The notes beneath the pieces were generated by a model, which was not told the origin of the DNA, made no database searches, and worked only from the letters and a program-made list of their open reading frames with translations. Shown here piece after piece: positions 8,413-19,876 of a DNA stretch of 64,000 bases; position 1 is the stretch's first letter; each line of letters begins with the position of its first letter. A program made the translations under genes and the position numbers. The DNA is from Acinetobacter sedimenti (lineage in GTDB: Bacteria; Pseudomonadota; Gammaproteobacteria; Pseudomonadales; Moraxellaceae). The DNA is taken from the NCBI RefSeq assembly GCF_022601685.1, contig NZ_JAKUML010000010.1, positions 58,191-122,190 on the forward strand, written 5' to 3'.

Positions 8413-11304
8413 TCAAACTAAAATATCACGCTTACCATTGGCACCCATTGGGCTAACTAGACCATTTTCTTCCATTTGATCAACAATACGTGCAGCACGG
8501 TTATAACCCAAACTGAACTTACGTTGTAATGACGACACAGAAACTTTGCGTGACTCAAGTACGAAGGATACACATTCATCATAAAGTGCATCACGATCCG
8601 CCGAACCTTCGCCCGAGTCATAACCACCCGCAGAACCACCTTCTTCATCGTATGGTGTCAGGATTTCATCGACATAATTAGGTGAGCCACGTTCACGCCA
8701 TGCGTCACAGATGCGATTCACTTCATCATCACTGATAAACGCACCATGCACACGTTCAGGCTCAATTTTCCCAGGTCCTAAGAACAGCATATCACCATGA
8801 CCAAGCAAATCCTCTGCACCGCCTGCATCGAGAATCGTTCGAGAGTCAATCTTACTATTTACACGAAGTGCGACACGAGTCGGAATATTGGCTTTGATCA
8901 AACCTGTGATGACATCAACCGACGGACGCTGTGTCGCAAGTAATAAGTGAATCCCTGCTGCACGTGATTTCTGCGCAAGGCGTGTGATCATTTCCTCAGC
9001 TTTTTTACCGACTTGCATGATCATGTCCGCAAACTCATCGGCAACGATGACGATCATTGGTAGCGGTGTTAATCTTGGTGCACGTTCTTGTGTTGCAGAA
9101 TCACTTGGCTTCCACGTTGGATCAATCAAATCTTCACCACTAATTAACGCCTCTTCGACTTTGCGATTGTAGTCGGTGATTTTACGAATCTTCATGAACG
9201 ACATTAGCTTATAACGTCGTTCCATCTCATTCACACACCAGTTGAGCGCACTGACCGCATCTTTCATATCGGTAACGACGGGTGTGAGCAAATGAGGAAT
9301 ATCATTATAGTTGGCTAGTTCAAGCTGTTTCGGATCAATCAAAATTAAACGTAATTGATCAGGTGTATATTTGAGGAGCATCGACAGAATCATGGCATTT
9401 ACTGCCACAGATTTACCTGAACCTGTTGTCCCTGCGACGAGCATATGTGGTGCTTTGGCAAGATCGGTCAATACAGGATTACCTGAAATATCTTTACCCA
9501 TCGCCATGCTGATCAAACCACTTGGATCACGATAAGTTGGCGTTTCCAAAAGCTCGACCAAACGTACCATTTCACGTGCACTATTTGGAATCTCAATACC
9601 AATATACGGTTTACCCGGAATCACTTCGACCACACGTACCGATGCCATAGACATAGAACGCGCCAAATCTCGTGAAATATTAGTAACTTTCGAAGCTTTT
9701 ACACCCGGTGCAAGATCAAGTAAGAATCGTGTTACCACAGGACCGGGCTGTGCTTCCACCACAGTTGCTTTAACATTAAAATCTTGCAGTTTGATTTCTA
9801 GCAATTCAGACAAGCGATCTAATTGTTCTTTGGTGAAATTGACCTTTTTATTCGGATCAACTTTGTCGAGCAATTCCATCTCAGGGAGTTTGGATAAATG
9901 CTTACGTTTCTCAACTACTTGCATGGCAGCAGACACAGGACGACCTGACGCATCAGTTAAAGGTGCATCCAAATCATCCCAAAAATCATCACTTTGCTCT
10001 TCTTTTGGCTTACCTGCTGTTTCTTGCCAAGCTTCGATGAATTCTTCTTTATTTAAATGATGTAAATCTTTCTGCTCATTTTGCACAAGTTGCTCATGAT
10101 TTTGCACCGCTTGCGAAAAGCTATCATTCAAATAAGCACGTTGCTCTGCATCTAAGTCTGATTCTTCAACAGGCTTTTGATCAAATATGGCATGTTTCGC
10201 AGTAGCTTGATGATGTTGTTGTGCATCAGGTACAGCAGCAAGAAGCTCATCAAAAACCTCATCATCACTCCAGTCTAATACTGACTTTTGTTGTTGTGAT
10301 TGTTGAGATGAAGCGTGTGAAAAATCTGCTGAATTTGGTCGAGCGTGTTGCTCACTCAAATGACGATCTGCTTCTGCAATCAACTGACTAATTTCATCAT
10401 GCGATGGATCATTGTGATACGTATCATTTGGGATCGGTTTTTGAATTTGCGAATTATCATAGTTAGAACTCGAGGCAAACGCATCATCAAATGAATGCGC
10501 ATTCGGTTGCGTGGCGATCTTTTTTTCTAATTGATGTTCTACAAGATCGTGCTGTATCTCATCCTGAAATTGTTGATGTAAGAAACTTTGATCATCATCA
10601 TTTCGAACTGCGTGGTGTTCTTCAAACTCATCTAAAGGCTGTACCTTAGATTTCGCATGTGATGAATTGGTTGCAGTGCTCGATGTAGACTGCTTACCTA
10701 GACTCAGATCAAAGTCTTCAGAATCCGTAGGTACATTTTTATAGAATAAATCATTCAGATAATCAGGAATATTCTTAATGAGTTGCCCTGTTTTCAACCA
10801 TTCAATTTTAAAGGCTAAAGTCCATAAGGCAAATACAAACACCACTAAAAAGAAAATTGAAAAATACAAACCCACCAAACTAGATAAACTACGCCCAACT
10901 TCATAGCCAATAATACCACCCGAAGCGTTGACTAAAGAATCTGTAGGCACTTGCCAAAAGAAATACAACAAGGTCGCAGTGGTCAAAATGATGAAGAATT
11001 GTGCCGCATAGCGAAATGGTCGTGTTAAATAGCTACGAGGCCACCACACTTGGATCGCTTCAATAATCAAAAACACAGGCAACAGCAATGCCGCCCAGCC
11101 AAATAAGCCATACAACATATCGGCAAGCCAAGCTCCCGCTACGCCACTGGCATTACTGACCTGCTGTGTATCACTCGACACACGCATCCAACCCGGATCA
11201 AAAGGTGTATATGTCACCGTCGCCAAAAACAAATAAATACCAAATGATACGAGGAAAATGGTACTAATGACACGATGCGCATATTGACCAGTCGCTACAC
11301 TCAT
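8413..11304 (-). CDS. ftsK: DNA translocase FtsK
   Basis: Septum-located motor that pumps chromosome ends and activates XerCD recombination at dif. The 963-residue protein has about four N-terminal membrane helices (first 170 residues), a Gln/His/Asp-rich low-complexity linker (about 200-440), then the RecA-like motor with Walker A GTTGSGKS near residue 625 and Walker B IVIVADEFADM. The C-terminal winged-helix gamma domain that reads KOPS sites is present (VSSLQRKFSLGYNRAARIVDQME). The start at ATG 11304 has AGGA eight bases upstream; the reading frame continues to 11352 but without support. The linker is shorter than in E. coli FtsK (1329 residues), closer to the shorter FtsK forms of other bacteria. 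Confidence 0.96.
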   Translation of the reverse strand: MSVATGQYAHRVISTIFLVSFGIYLFLATVTYTPFDPGWMRVSSDTQQVSNASGVAGAWLADMLYGLFGWAALLLPVFLIIEAIQVWWPRSYLTRPFRYAAQFFIILTTATLLYFFWQVPTDSLVNASGGIIGYEVGRSLSSLVGLYFSIFFLVVFVFALWTLAFKIEWLKTGQLIKNIPDYLNDLFYKNVPTDSEDFDLSLGKQSTSSTATNSSHAKSKVQPLDEFEEHHAVRNDDDQSFLHQQFQDEIQHDLVEHQLEKKIATQPNAHSFDDAFASSSNYDNSQIQKPIPNDTYHNDPSHDEISQLIAEADRHLSEQHARPNSADFSHASSQQSQQQKSVLDWSDDEVFDELLAAVPDAQQHHQATAKHAIFDQKPVEESDLDAEQRAYLNDSFSQAVQNHEQLVQNEQKDLHHLNKEEFIEAWQETAGKPKEEQSDDFWDDLDAPLTDASGRPVSAAMQVVEKRKHLSKLPEMELLDKVDPNKKVNFTKEQLDRLSELLEIKLQDFNVKATVVEAQPGPVVTRFLLDLAPGVKASKVTNISRDLARSMSMASVRVVEVIPGKPYIGIEIPNSAREMVRLVELLETPTYRDPSGLISMAMGKDISGNPVLTDLAKAPHMLVAGTTGSGKSVAVNAMILSMLLKYTPDQLRLILIDPKQLELANYNDIPHLLTPVVTDMKDAVSALNWCVNEMERRYKLMSFMKIRKITDYNRKVEEALISGEDLIDPTWKPSDSATQERAPRLTPLPMIVIVADEFADMIMQVGKKAEEMITRLAQKSRAAGIHLLLATQRPSVDVITGLIKANIPTRVALRVNSKIDSRTILDAGGAEDLLGHGDMLFLGPGKIEPERVHGAFISDDEVNRICDAWRERGSPNYVDEILTPYDEEGGSAGGYDSGEGSADRDALYDECVSFVLESRKVSVSSLQRKFSLGYNRAARIVDQMEENGLVSPMGANGKRDILV

Positions 11305-11622
11305 GAACAATCCTATTATTCTTAAAACCTCTAGCCTAGATACGCTATACAAACGAGATACAACGTAACGATCCGACTATTACCTTGACACTGTAATTCT
11401 TTCACATGACAGTTTGAATTGATATTCAGAACAGCACAAAAAACAGCAATTTTATATTATGCACAGCTTTGATGCGAAAATCTTGTCAAATTATGCAAAT
11501 GTCTTCTATTCAAACAAATCCTTAGAACATTAATAAAAAGTCATATATCTCCGTTTTGCGCATTCGCCTCAGCGTGATAGATTAAGTGCTTCATTTGAAT
11601 ATCGTTATTAGATTCAGGAGCT
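11305..11622. promoter_or_regulatory. Divergent intergenic region ftsK / dehydrogenase
   Basis: About 318 AT-rich bases without a coding signal. It must hold the promoters for ftsK (minus) and the dehydrogenase (plus). A TTGACA-like element occurs at 11385-11390 but has no matching -10 at the right distance, so I do not assign exact promoters. Confidence 0.4.
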
Positions 11623-11625
11623 ATG

Positions 11626-12498
11626 ATGTCTATTTCTATTGCGTTCATCGGTTTAGGTGCAATGGGTTATCGTATGGCTTCACATTTGCCGAAGTCATTC
11701 GAACAAGTTTTAGTTTGGAATCGTAATTTCGCCAAAGCCGAACAACATGCCTCAGAATACAGCACACAAGCCGTCGATATTGAAACCGCAACACAAGCAG
11801 ACATTATTTTCTCCTGCTTACCGACCAGTGTCGAAGTAGAAGCGATCATTACGCAATATCCTCCCAAATCAGGTGCAATTTGGGTCGATTGTACCAGTGG
11901 CGTGCCTGAATCTGCGGTAAAAATGGCGAAGTTTCTGCAAGAACACGGTGCTTATTTTCTTGATGCGCCTGTATCAGGTCAAACCATCGGTGCGGAAAAA
12001 GGCACATTAACCGTCATGATTGGTGGTGATACCAAAGCTTTTGAGCAAGCTTATTCTGCAATTGAACCCTTTGGTGGATTGATCAAACATGTGGGTGACT
12101 CAGGTGCAGGTTTTGCGGTCAAAGCAGTCAATAATATGCTCCTCGCAGCCAACCTCTGGGCAACCGCAGAAGGCTTCACCACGCTCAAAGCCAATGGTGT
12201 TGATCTAAACAATGCACTCGAATGTATTAATGCTTCCAGTGGTAAAAGCGCAGTGACGGAAATGGTCTTACCTCAGCGTATTTTAAACCGTGAATTTCCG
12301 CTGACCTTTGCCCTGCCTTTACTCGCAAAAGATACAGGAATCGCCATATCTTTAGCACAACAAGCCAAACTCCCTACACCTTTGCTGAGCCTCACCCAAA
12401 ACCTTATTCAAACGGCGAACTTAACCAGTGATGCTGAAAGTGACTTTTCTAGTGCAGTCAAGCTCTATGAAAGCTGGACAAATATTAAAATTGAATGA
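11626..12498 (+). CDS. NAD(P)-dependent beta-hydroxyacid dehydrogenase (3-hydroxyisobutyrate dehydrogenase family)
   Basis: A 290-residue soluble oxidoreductase. The Rossmann motif GLGAMG is at the very N-terminus, followed by FSCLPTSVEV, the substrate-site segment DAPVSGQTIGAEKGTLTVMIGG, and the catalytic lysine in GFAVKAVNNM. These are the hallmarks of the HIBADH/tartronate-semialdehyde reductase/GLYR group, which oxidise small beta-hydroxyacids. The specific substrate cannot be told from sequence, and no valine- or glyoxylate-pathway genes lie next to it. Two adjacent ATGs occur at 11623 and 11626; AGGAG ends two bases before the first, so the second has better spacing. Confidence 0.85.
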   Translation: MSISIAFIGLGAMGYRMASHLPKSFEQVLVWNRNFAKAEQHASEYSTQAVDIETATQADIIFSCLPTSVEVEAIITQYPPKSGAIWVDCTSGVPESAVKMAKFLQEHGAYFLDAPVSGQTIGAEKGTLTVMIGGDTKAFEQAYSAIEPFGGLIKHVGDSGAGFAVKAVNNMLLAANLWATAEGFTTLKANGVDLNNALECINASSGKSAVTEMVLPQRILNREFPLTFALPLLAKDTGIAISLAQQAKLPTPLLSLTQNLIQTANLTSDAESDFSSAVKLYESWTNIKIE

Positions 12499-12684
12499 CG
12501 TTTAAAAGGCTGAATTTGACAAAAATGTGAAGAAAACATGATGATATTCGCATGAATGTTTGCCTTAATTTACACTTGTACAACTTTAATCATTCGAAAT
12601 AAATTGAAACATATTCACATGGACACCATATATGTTTTATACTCAACACATGTACTCAGCGAATACAAAAGAGGAATACATATC

Positions 12685-12993
12685 ATGAAACTTAGCTTAA
12701 AACGCATCGCTATAAAAAGCATGGTCTTGAAAAGTATCGCCATCTCTAGTCTTGTTCTCGCAGGCTTTGGTAGCGCATATGCAGCCGATGCACAATGCGA
12801 CAAATTACAACAACAAAAAGCCTTAATCCACGCAGCACACGGCTATTGCTTCAAAGATGAAGACGCCAAAAAGAAATATGGTAATAGTGACTGTCATACC
12901 AAAAAGCCAAAATTCAGCGGACCTGAAGCAAAACGTTTAGCGCAAATCGAAGAGAAAGAAAAAGAGCTGAATTGCCCTAAAAAAGATTTGTAA
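12685..12993 (+). CDS. Small secreted protein, YARHG-like
   Basis: A 102-residue exported protein. A basic start with a long hydrophobic stretch ending SAYAADAQ makes a standard Sec signal peptide, leaving about 68 mature residues. These contain four cysteines (QCDK, GYCFKDED, SDCHTK, ELNCPK), likely two disulfides in the periplasm, and a Lys/Glu-rich tail. The central HAAHGYCFKDEDAKKKYG resembles the YARHG domain of extracellular proteins, an inference from memory. GAGGAA precedes ATG 12685; a longer frame back to 12556 lacks support. Function unknown. A terminator follows at 13050. Confidence 0.75.
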   Translation: MKLSLKRIAIKSMVLKSIAISSLVLAGFGSAYAADAQCDKLQQQKALIHAAHGYCFKDEDAKKKYGNSDCHTKKPKFSGPEAKRLAQIEEKEKELNCPKKDL

Positions 12994-13048
12994 TCTGAGT
13001 TGCAGTTTCTGAGTCCCAGTCTAAGTTAGTTAAACTCGTCAAAAAGAA

Positions 13049-13080
13049 AGTCGAATGAGCATTTCATTCGGCTTTTTTTA
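13049..13080 (+). terminator. Rho-independent terminator
   Basis: Stem GTCGAATGA / TCATTCGGC with a five-base loop and a run of seven T, between the small secreted protein gene and the HIT gene. Confidence 0.8.
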
Positions 13081-13137
13081 CGATACACTGTTAGCAATTC
13101 ATATTTTTAAGAACAACTGAACAAGGACTAATGCATC

Positions 13138-13554
13138 ATGGCATATGACGATCAAAATATTTTTGCAAAAATTCTCCGTGGTGAAATCCCTGCCATCAAA
13201 GTCTATGAAGATGAGAAAACCCTTGCCTTTATGGACATCATGCCGCAAGCAGATGGGCACACTTTGGTGATTCCAAAATCCCCTGCTATCACCTTACTTG
13301 ACCTCAATCCTGAAGACGCAGCATATACAATTCAAATTGTACAAAAAGTCGCAAGAGCCATAGAAAAAGCATTAGATCATAAAGGGATTGTACTCATGCA
13401 ACTCTCTGGTGAAGAAGCAGGTCAGACTGTGCCACACATTCACTTCCACTTAATTCCATCGTCAGTGCATCAGCTTGGTAAACATGCAAGTACAATGGGT
13501 GATCAAGAGAAAATCAAAGCTTTGGCAGAAAAGATTAAAGCGTCAATTGAATAA
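13138..13554 (+). CDS. HIT-family nucleotide hydrolase/transferase (HinT-like)
   Basis: A 138-residue histidine-triad protein. The triad is seen as H100-x-H102-x-H104 in PHIHFHLIP, the nucleotidyl-histidine site of the family, and the N-terminal signature IFAKILRGEIPAIKVYED fits the bacterial HinT/HIT branch. Such enzymes hydrolyse adenosine phosphoramidates or dinucleotides in the cytoplasm; which one applies here is not decided by sequence. Start ATG 13138 has AAGGA twelve bases upstream, slightly distant. It stands alone, convergent with trmO. Confidence 0.9.
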   Translation: MAYDDQNIFAKILRGEIPAIKVYEDEKTLAFMDIMPQADGHTLVIPKSPAITLLDLNPEDAAYTIQIVQKVARAIEKALDHKGIVLMQLSGEEAGQTVPHIHFHLIPSSVHQLGKHASTMGDQEKIKALAEKIKASIE

Positions 13555-13652
13555 ACTGTGAAATCTTTGCGCTCATAAATATGGGCGCAAAACGCTATAA
13601 ATAAAACGAATCAAATTAATTCCTACAACTCAGTCATTCAACTTAAAATATC

Positions 13653-14390
13653 CTACAAACTATACATATCAAAAATTTTCACAGTTTCCTCTGAAATTTG
13701 AAACTTCACATTGAGATTAGCAAAACTGAGTCCATAAACCCGTTCAGGATCATTCTGATAGGCAGGTTTGGGATTTTGTGCAAGCACTTGTTCTAACTCT
13801 TGAAATATTTGTTCCGTACATATATTTTCATTTAATAGTTTTTGCTTTTGAATGCTTGCTTCTTCTGACCAAACCACCTGTAAAATCTGCGGTGCATCAG
13901 GCGCATAACCGCTCACCGCATCAGGAATCGCATCGGCATAGGCGAGATACGGCTTGATATCCACGATCGGCGTGCCATCCAAAATGTCAGCGCCTCGTAC
14001 ATACAAACGCAGTTCATCTTTAACCTTTTTCACTTCAAGGAACTGTACTACGGATAGACCGATCTGTGATGGTCGATACATGCTACGACTGGCAAACACA
14101 CCAATTTTCTGATTGCCACCTAAGCGTGGCGGACGAATCATCGGCTGAAATATTCCAGCTTTATCGACAGCGTTATCACTTTTTTTCACATCGTTAGCAT
14201 GAAATTGCCAAAGCAACCACAGATGACTAAATTGCTCAATCCCTTGAAATGCGTTGATATCATCATAAGGCGCAATCAGTTTAATATAACTCGTTGTATT
14301 GACAAGGTTTGACTGTCTTGGAATGCCAAATTTTTCCACGAATGGCGAACACATATAACCGATTATCGGCATGGAAATCTGATCGTTCAT
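13653..14390 (-). CDS. trmO: tRNA (N6-threonylcarbamoyladenosine37) methyltransferase TrmO
   Basis: Methylates the N6-threonylcarbamoyl group of A37 (t6A) in tRNA with SAM. The 245-residue protein has the TsaA/YaeB/VirR fold signatures: IGYMCSPFVEKFGIPRQ at the N-terminus, FSHLWLLWQFHAN, the RPPRLGG loop, GVFASRSMYRPSQIGLS and DGTPIVDIKPYL. The length agrees with E. coli TrmO (235) plus a few residues at the C-terminus. ATG at 14390 is chosen; a GTG lies just before it at 14393, and neither has a clear ribosome site. It diverges from fpr, sharing a 100-base promoter region. Confidence 0.92.
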   Translation of the reverse strand: MNDQISMPIIGYMCSPFVEKFGIPRQSNLVNTTSYIKLIAPYDDINAFQGIEQFSHLWLLWQFHANDVKKSDNAVDKAGIFQPMIRPPRLGGNQKIGVFASRSMYRPSQIGLSVVQFLEVKKVKDELRLYVRGADILDGTPIVDIKPYLAYADAIPDAVSGYAPDAPQILQVVWSEEASIQKQKLLNENICTEQIFQELEQVLAQNPKPAYQNDPERVYGLSFANLNVKFQISEETVKIFDMYSL

Positions 14391-14490
14391 CACTTTTTTT
14401 GATAAAGCCCATTAATTATATTCAGTGTATCGAGAATCGTTTTAGATTAGAATAGCAGTCTGTTTTTATTGAGCAATTATTGAGAAGTAA

Positions 14491-15270
14491 ATGGCTGCAT
14501 TTAATGTAGAACGTATCACTCACGTTCATCACTGGAATGATACTTTATTTAGTTTTAAAACCACTCGTGACACTGCCCTGCGCTTTAAGAATGGTCAGTT
14601 TGTAATGATCGGTTTGGAAGTGAATGGCAAACCATTGATGCGTGCCTACTCGATTGCTAGTGCCAACTACGAGGAAGAGTTAGAGTTTTTCTCGATCAAG
14701 GTACAAGACGGTCCTTTGACGTCGATCTTGCAAAAAGTCCAAGTCGGTGATGAGATTCTAATCTCAAAAAAACCGACAGGTACTTTGGTACATGATGATT
14801 TGTTACCTGGGAAAAATTTGTATCTCCTTTCTTCAGGGACGGGACTTGCGCCATTTCTTTCATTGATCCGTGATCCTGAAACTTATGAAAAATATGAAAA
14901 AGTGATCTTGGTACACGGTGTGCGTTATATCAGTGAGTTGGCTTATCAAGATTTGATCTTGGATGAACTACCAAACAATGAATGGTTTGAAGATTTGATG
15001 ATCAAAGAAAAATTGATCTATTTCCCAACTGTGACGCGTGAGCCGTTCCATACGCAAGGTCGTGTCACGACGCATATCGAAGAAGGTACGCTATTTGAAA
15101 AGATCGGTTTACCAAAATTCAATCGTGAAACTGACCGTGCCATGCTTTGCGGTAGCCCTGCATTCTTAAAAGATGTGGCGGCGTTGCTTGATCAACATGG
15201 TTTGGTTGAGTCACCTCGTATGGGTGTGATGGGCGACTATGTGATCGAACGTGCTTTTGTTGAAAAGTAA
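14491..15270 (+). CDS. fpr: Ferredoxin/flavodoxin--NADP+ reductase
   Basis: FAD enzyme that passes electrons between NADPH and ferredoxin or flavodoxin, supporting redox stress defence and Fe-S assembly. The 259-residue protein has the FAD-binding RAYSIASANYEE motif, the NADP site SGTGLAPFLSLIRD, and ends VERAFVEK-like (VIERAFVEK), the bacterial class I FPR terminus in which the last residues stack near the flavin. The length matches the Pseudomonas and Azotobacter enzymes (258). GAGAAG sits before ATG 14491, and a terminator follows directly. Confidence 0.94.
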   Translation: MAAFNVERITHVHHWNDTLFSFKTTRDTALRFKNGQFVMIGLEVNGKPLMRAYSIASANYEEELEFFSIKVQDGPLTSILQKVQVGDEILISKKPTGTLVHDDLLPGKNLYLLSSGTGLAPFLSLIRDPETYEKYEKVILVHGVRYISELAYQDLILDELPNNEWFEDLMIKEKLIYFPTVTREPFHTQGRVTTHIEEGTLFEKIGLPKFNRETDRAMLCGSPAFLKDVAALLDQHGLVESPRMGVMGDYVIERAFVEK

Positions 15271-15293
15271 TTTTTTTCTTTAAAAGTTATGCG

Positions 15294-15330
15294 TTAAAAA
15301 ATCCAAATGTTACGGCGTTTGGATTTTTTA
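15294..15330 (+). terminator. Terminator after fpr
   Basis: Arms AAAAAATCCAAA and TTTGGATTTTTT around a ten-base loop; the symmetry gives T tracts on both strands, so it could also stop the GmrSD-like gene from the other side. Confidence 0.85.
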
Positions 15331-15458
15331 CTTACTAACAAATTATAATCATAGTACTTCATTTCTAACATAAGGTAACAATATAAAGCTCTAAATAGTG
15401 ATAAATCTAACGATGCTTACATTATCGATGAGTGTTAAGTACTGATACTATCAACTTC

Positions 15459-17186
15459 TTATGCTTTCCATATTTCCTTTGCTTTATTTAATAGAAATTC
15501 AGCTCTTTTTTCAATTTCTGTTTCGTTCCATTCGCTTAATTCAAGATATGGTGCAAGAGTTTCAATTCCGCCCGAATAGTGAGTTAATCCCTCTTTATTT
15601 CCGCTTCCTCTTTTCTTGGTTGGCCAATTTGCATCTCGAATAGAAGCATTTAACGACTGTGTGATAATAGCCAAATTGCCCAAAGTCTTTAATTTGAAGT
15701 TCCGATAGTCTTTGGCTTCTTTGGTTGAAACACTATTCCATTTATTTTCCCATTTTTTAGGCATTAAATGCTCTAAACTGTATTTATTAATTCCTAAAAG
15801 CTGGGTTGCTTGTTTGTGTCTGTTCCTAATTTTAGATTCAATGAGGTAAATAATTCCTGCCGTTTGCTTATTGATTAGTACAGAATTTTCAAATCCTTGT
15901 TTTAATTCCGTGTCATTTGGCAGATAGTTTACTTTATCATTTTTTGTTTCGAGGAATTGGATAAACTGCTCCTTTGATAGAATTTTGTTTGATATAAGTC
16001 TGTCGGTAAATAGTTGGTTGTAATTTTTCGTAGTTGCCTTAACAACCATTCTTCGCATTACATAGCTTTCTATAAACTCGAACAATTCATTCCGTTGATT
16101 TTGGTCATCTACATTTTTGAGAATGTAAAGCGTGTATGGAATTAAAGTTGAAGTGTCAAGCCCAAAGATTATTGCATTAATTCTTTCAATTCCGCTTTCA
16201 TTAGTGAGTTCATTGTTTACAATGTCATAGTCGAAATTGTCTTTAAATAAGATTGCGTAATCTCTGATTTCATCAAGGATTGCAGTTTTATCCAAATTGT
16301 AATCTCTTATAAAACGCTTATATGATTCAAAAAGGCTTTCAACCTTTGAAAACTCAATTTTATCTTCCGTTTTTACTTTTAATTCTGGTTCTTGAATTTT
16401 GATTTGAAGATAAGAGTAGAAAAATAGGTCAATGAATGTTCTCTTTAAACGACCTGTTGTGATTTCTCTATCCCAGTAGATTTTAGTTTCATCATCTTTT
16501 TCAAATATCTTTTTCCAATACTTCTCGTAATTTTCGATTTCATCACGTTTGAAGAAGTAGTTTTTTAGCAGTTCGGCTGTTGTCAATCGAACACCAAGTG
16601 AGTTTATTGTATCGAATATTTGTTGTTCATCTTCTTCATAACCAAGGTCAATGCCAACGAATAGGATATTGTCTAAAATATTGAAGAAGTCCAAAGAGTT
16701 TGTTAAGTCGTCTTCTGTAATATTTTCATTGAAAAAGTTATAAGCTGCGAGAATGTGGTCGTTTTCTGAAACGTCTTTAAAAACTTGAATTGCTTCAAGA
16801 TTTACAACTTTATTAAATGAATATTGGTCATTGTGGTTGTGAAGTAGAATAATTGACTTATCTCTTTGCTTTTTAAAAGTTTCTGTAAAGTCAGAAACAG
16901 CGTTATTTTTAAGACACAACACTTTTAAAAAAATGTTCAATGTCGTAAGTCGTTGTTGTCCGTCAATAACAGTTAATATCGAATCCTTATTGGAAGCGGT
17001 TTCCTGTTGCTTTAGAATGACAGAGCCCAAAAAGTATGGTCTTTTGGTTATTGAAACCATACGCATATCTTCTAAAAATCTTTGCCATTGTTCGGTATCC
17101 CAAACATAAGCTCTTTGAAAAAAAGGAATTTCTAAATTTCTTCCTCTATTGAAAATATCTCTAATTGTTCTTTTTCCTGCTTCCAT
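15459..17186 (-). CDS. GmrSD-like DUF262/DUF1524 protein, probable modification-dependent nuclease or defence protein
   Basis: A 575-residue single-chain protein. The N-terminal DUF262 (GmrS-type, ParB-like) domain shows IPFFQRAYVW at 20-29 and VIDGQQRLTTL with the DGQQR signature at 75-79. The C-terminal DUF1524 (GmrD-type HNH) domain shows EHLMPKKW at 472-479, with the nuclease histidine H473, then GNLAIITQSLN at 503-513, the conserved asparagine region. Fused GmrSD proteins cut glucosylated or otherwise modified phage DNA; related fusions act in phosphorothioate- and BREX-linked defence. Here no partner methylase or modification genes are adjacent. The gene is visibly richer in A+T than fpr and ligA on either side and stands alone, suggesting horizontal gain. 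Exact target DNA is unknown. Confidence 0.85.
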   Translation of the reverse strand: MEAGKRTIRDIFNRGRNLEIPFFQRAYVWDTEQWQRFLEDMRMVSITKRPYFLGSVILKQQETASNKDSILTVIDGQQRLTTLNIFLKVLCLKNNAVSDFTETFKKQRDKSIILLHNHNDQYSFNKVVNLEAIQVFKDVSENDHILAAYNFFNENITEDDLTNSLDFFNILDNILFVGIDLGYEEDEQQIFDTINSLGVRLTTAELLKNYFFKRDEIENYEKYWKKIFEKDDETKIYWDREITTGRLKRTFIDLFFYSYLQIKIQEPELKVKTEDKIEFSKVESLFESYKRFIRDYNLDKTAILDEIRDYAILFKDNFDYDIVNNELTNESGIERINAIIFGLDTSTLIPYTLYILKNVDDQNQRNELFEFIESYVMRRMVVKATTKNYNQLFTDRLISNKILSKEQFIQFLETKNDKVNYLPNDTELKQGFENSVLINKQTAGIIYLIESKIRNRHKQATQLLGINKYSLEHLMPKKWENKWNSVSTKEAKDYRNFKLKTLGNLAIITQSLNASIRDANWPTKKRGSGNKEGLTHYSGGIETLAPYLELSEWNETEIEKRAEFLLNKAKEIWKA

Positions 17187-17293
17187 TAACTTCGTCCTTA
17201 TTATTCAATTTTGCTGAGGTTTAACAATTGATTTACCAAATTATCAATCATCATATCCTTAAACCAATTTTAAGATTGAGAATTTTAATACTT

Positions 17294-19486
<2,193 letters not shown>

Positions 19487-19551
19487 TTAGGACATGTTGT
19501 ATTCATATTACAAAACGTAAGTAAACTTGCGCCGACCGACCGTAGTCTTTA

Positions 19552-19594
19552 AGGTAAATATGTAGGACTTAAATTACCTGAAGTAACTTAAGCC
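19552..19594 (+). repeat. Overlapping inverted repeats upstream of the lysine-rich gene
   Basis: GACTTAAATTAC at 19566-19577 pairs with GTAACTTAAGCC at 19583-19594 (two mismatches in twelve). The same segment contains TTACCT (19574-19579), which can instead pair with AGGTAA at 19552-19557. The two stems exclude each other. Whether it is an operator or a leader RNA structure is not known. Confidence 0.4.
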
Positions 19595-19687
19595 AATTTT
19601 TTAATGATTAAAAATTTGTAGAGGTTTTTGAAATAGATCTTGTACAGCAAGTCTTTTGAAAACCATACAAAACACAGGAGTATTAGA

Positions 19688-19831
19688 ATGGCGAAGAAAG
19701 TCAGCAAAAAAACTGCGGTAAAGAAAAAATTGCAATCTGTAAAACTTGAAATCAAACAGCGTTTGAGCAAAATCGGTAAGCAAGAAAGCAAAGTTAAAAA
19801 GCTGAAAAAGAAGCTGAAAAAGTTGAAGTAG
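19688..19831 (+). CDS. 47-residue lysine-rich basic protein
   Basis: A very small, extremely basic protein: 20 lysines and one arginine among 47 residues against two glutamates. The N-terminal third (MAKKVSKKTAVKKK) resembles the tails of histone-H1-like or AlgP-like nucleoid proteins. The remainder has leucine, isoleucine or valine spaced so that it could form a single amphipathic helix or short coiled coil, ending in KKLKKKLKKLK. AGGAG stands seven bases before ATG 19688 and a strong terminator follows at 19879, both supporting a real gene. I do not recognise a named family. Nucleic-acid binding is an inference from charge; a ribosome-associated role is equally possible. Confidence 0.65.
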   Translation: MAKKVSKKTAVKKKLQSVKLEIKQRLSKIGKQESKVKKLKKKLKKLK

Positions 19832-19876
19832 TTTTTTAATAAGTTTCAAAACGCTTCGATAGATTTTTTCAGAAAA

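Noticed and set aside
11385..11413. TTGACA-based promoter upstream of the dehydrogenase gene
   Set aside because: No acceptable -10 at 16-18 bases.
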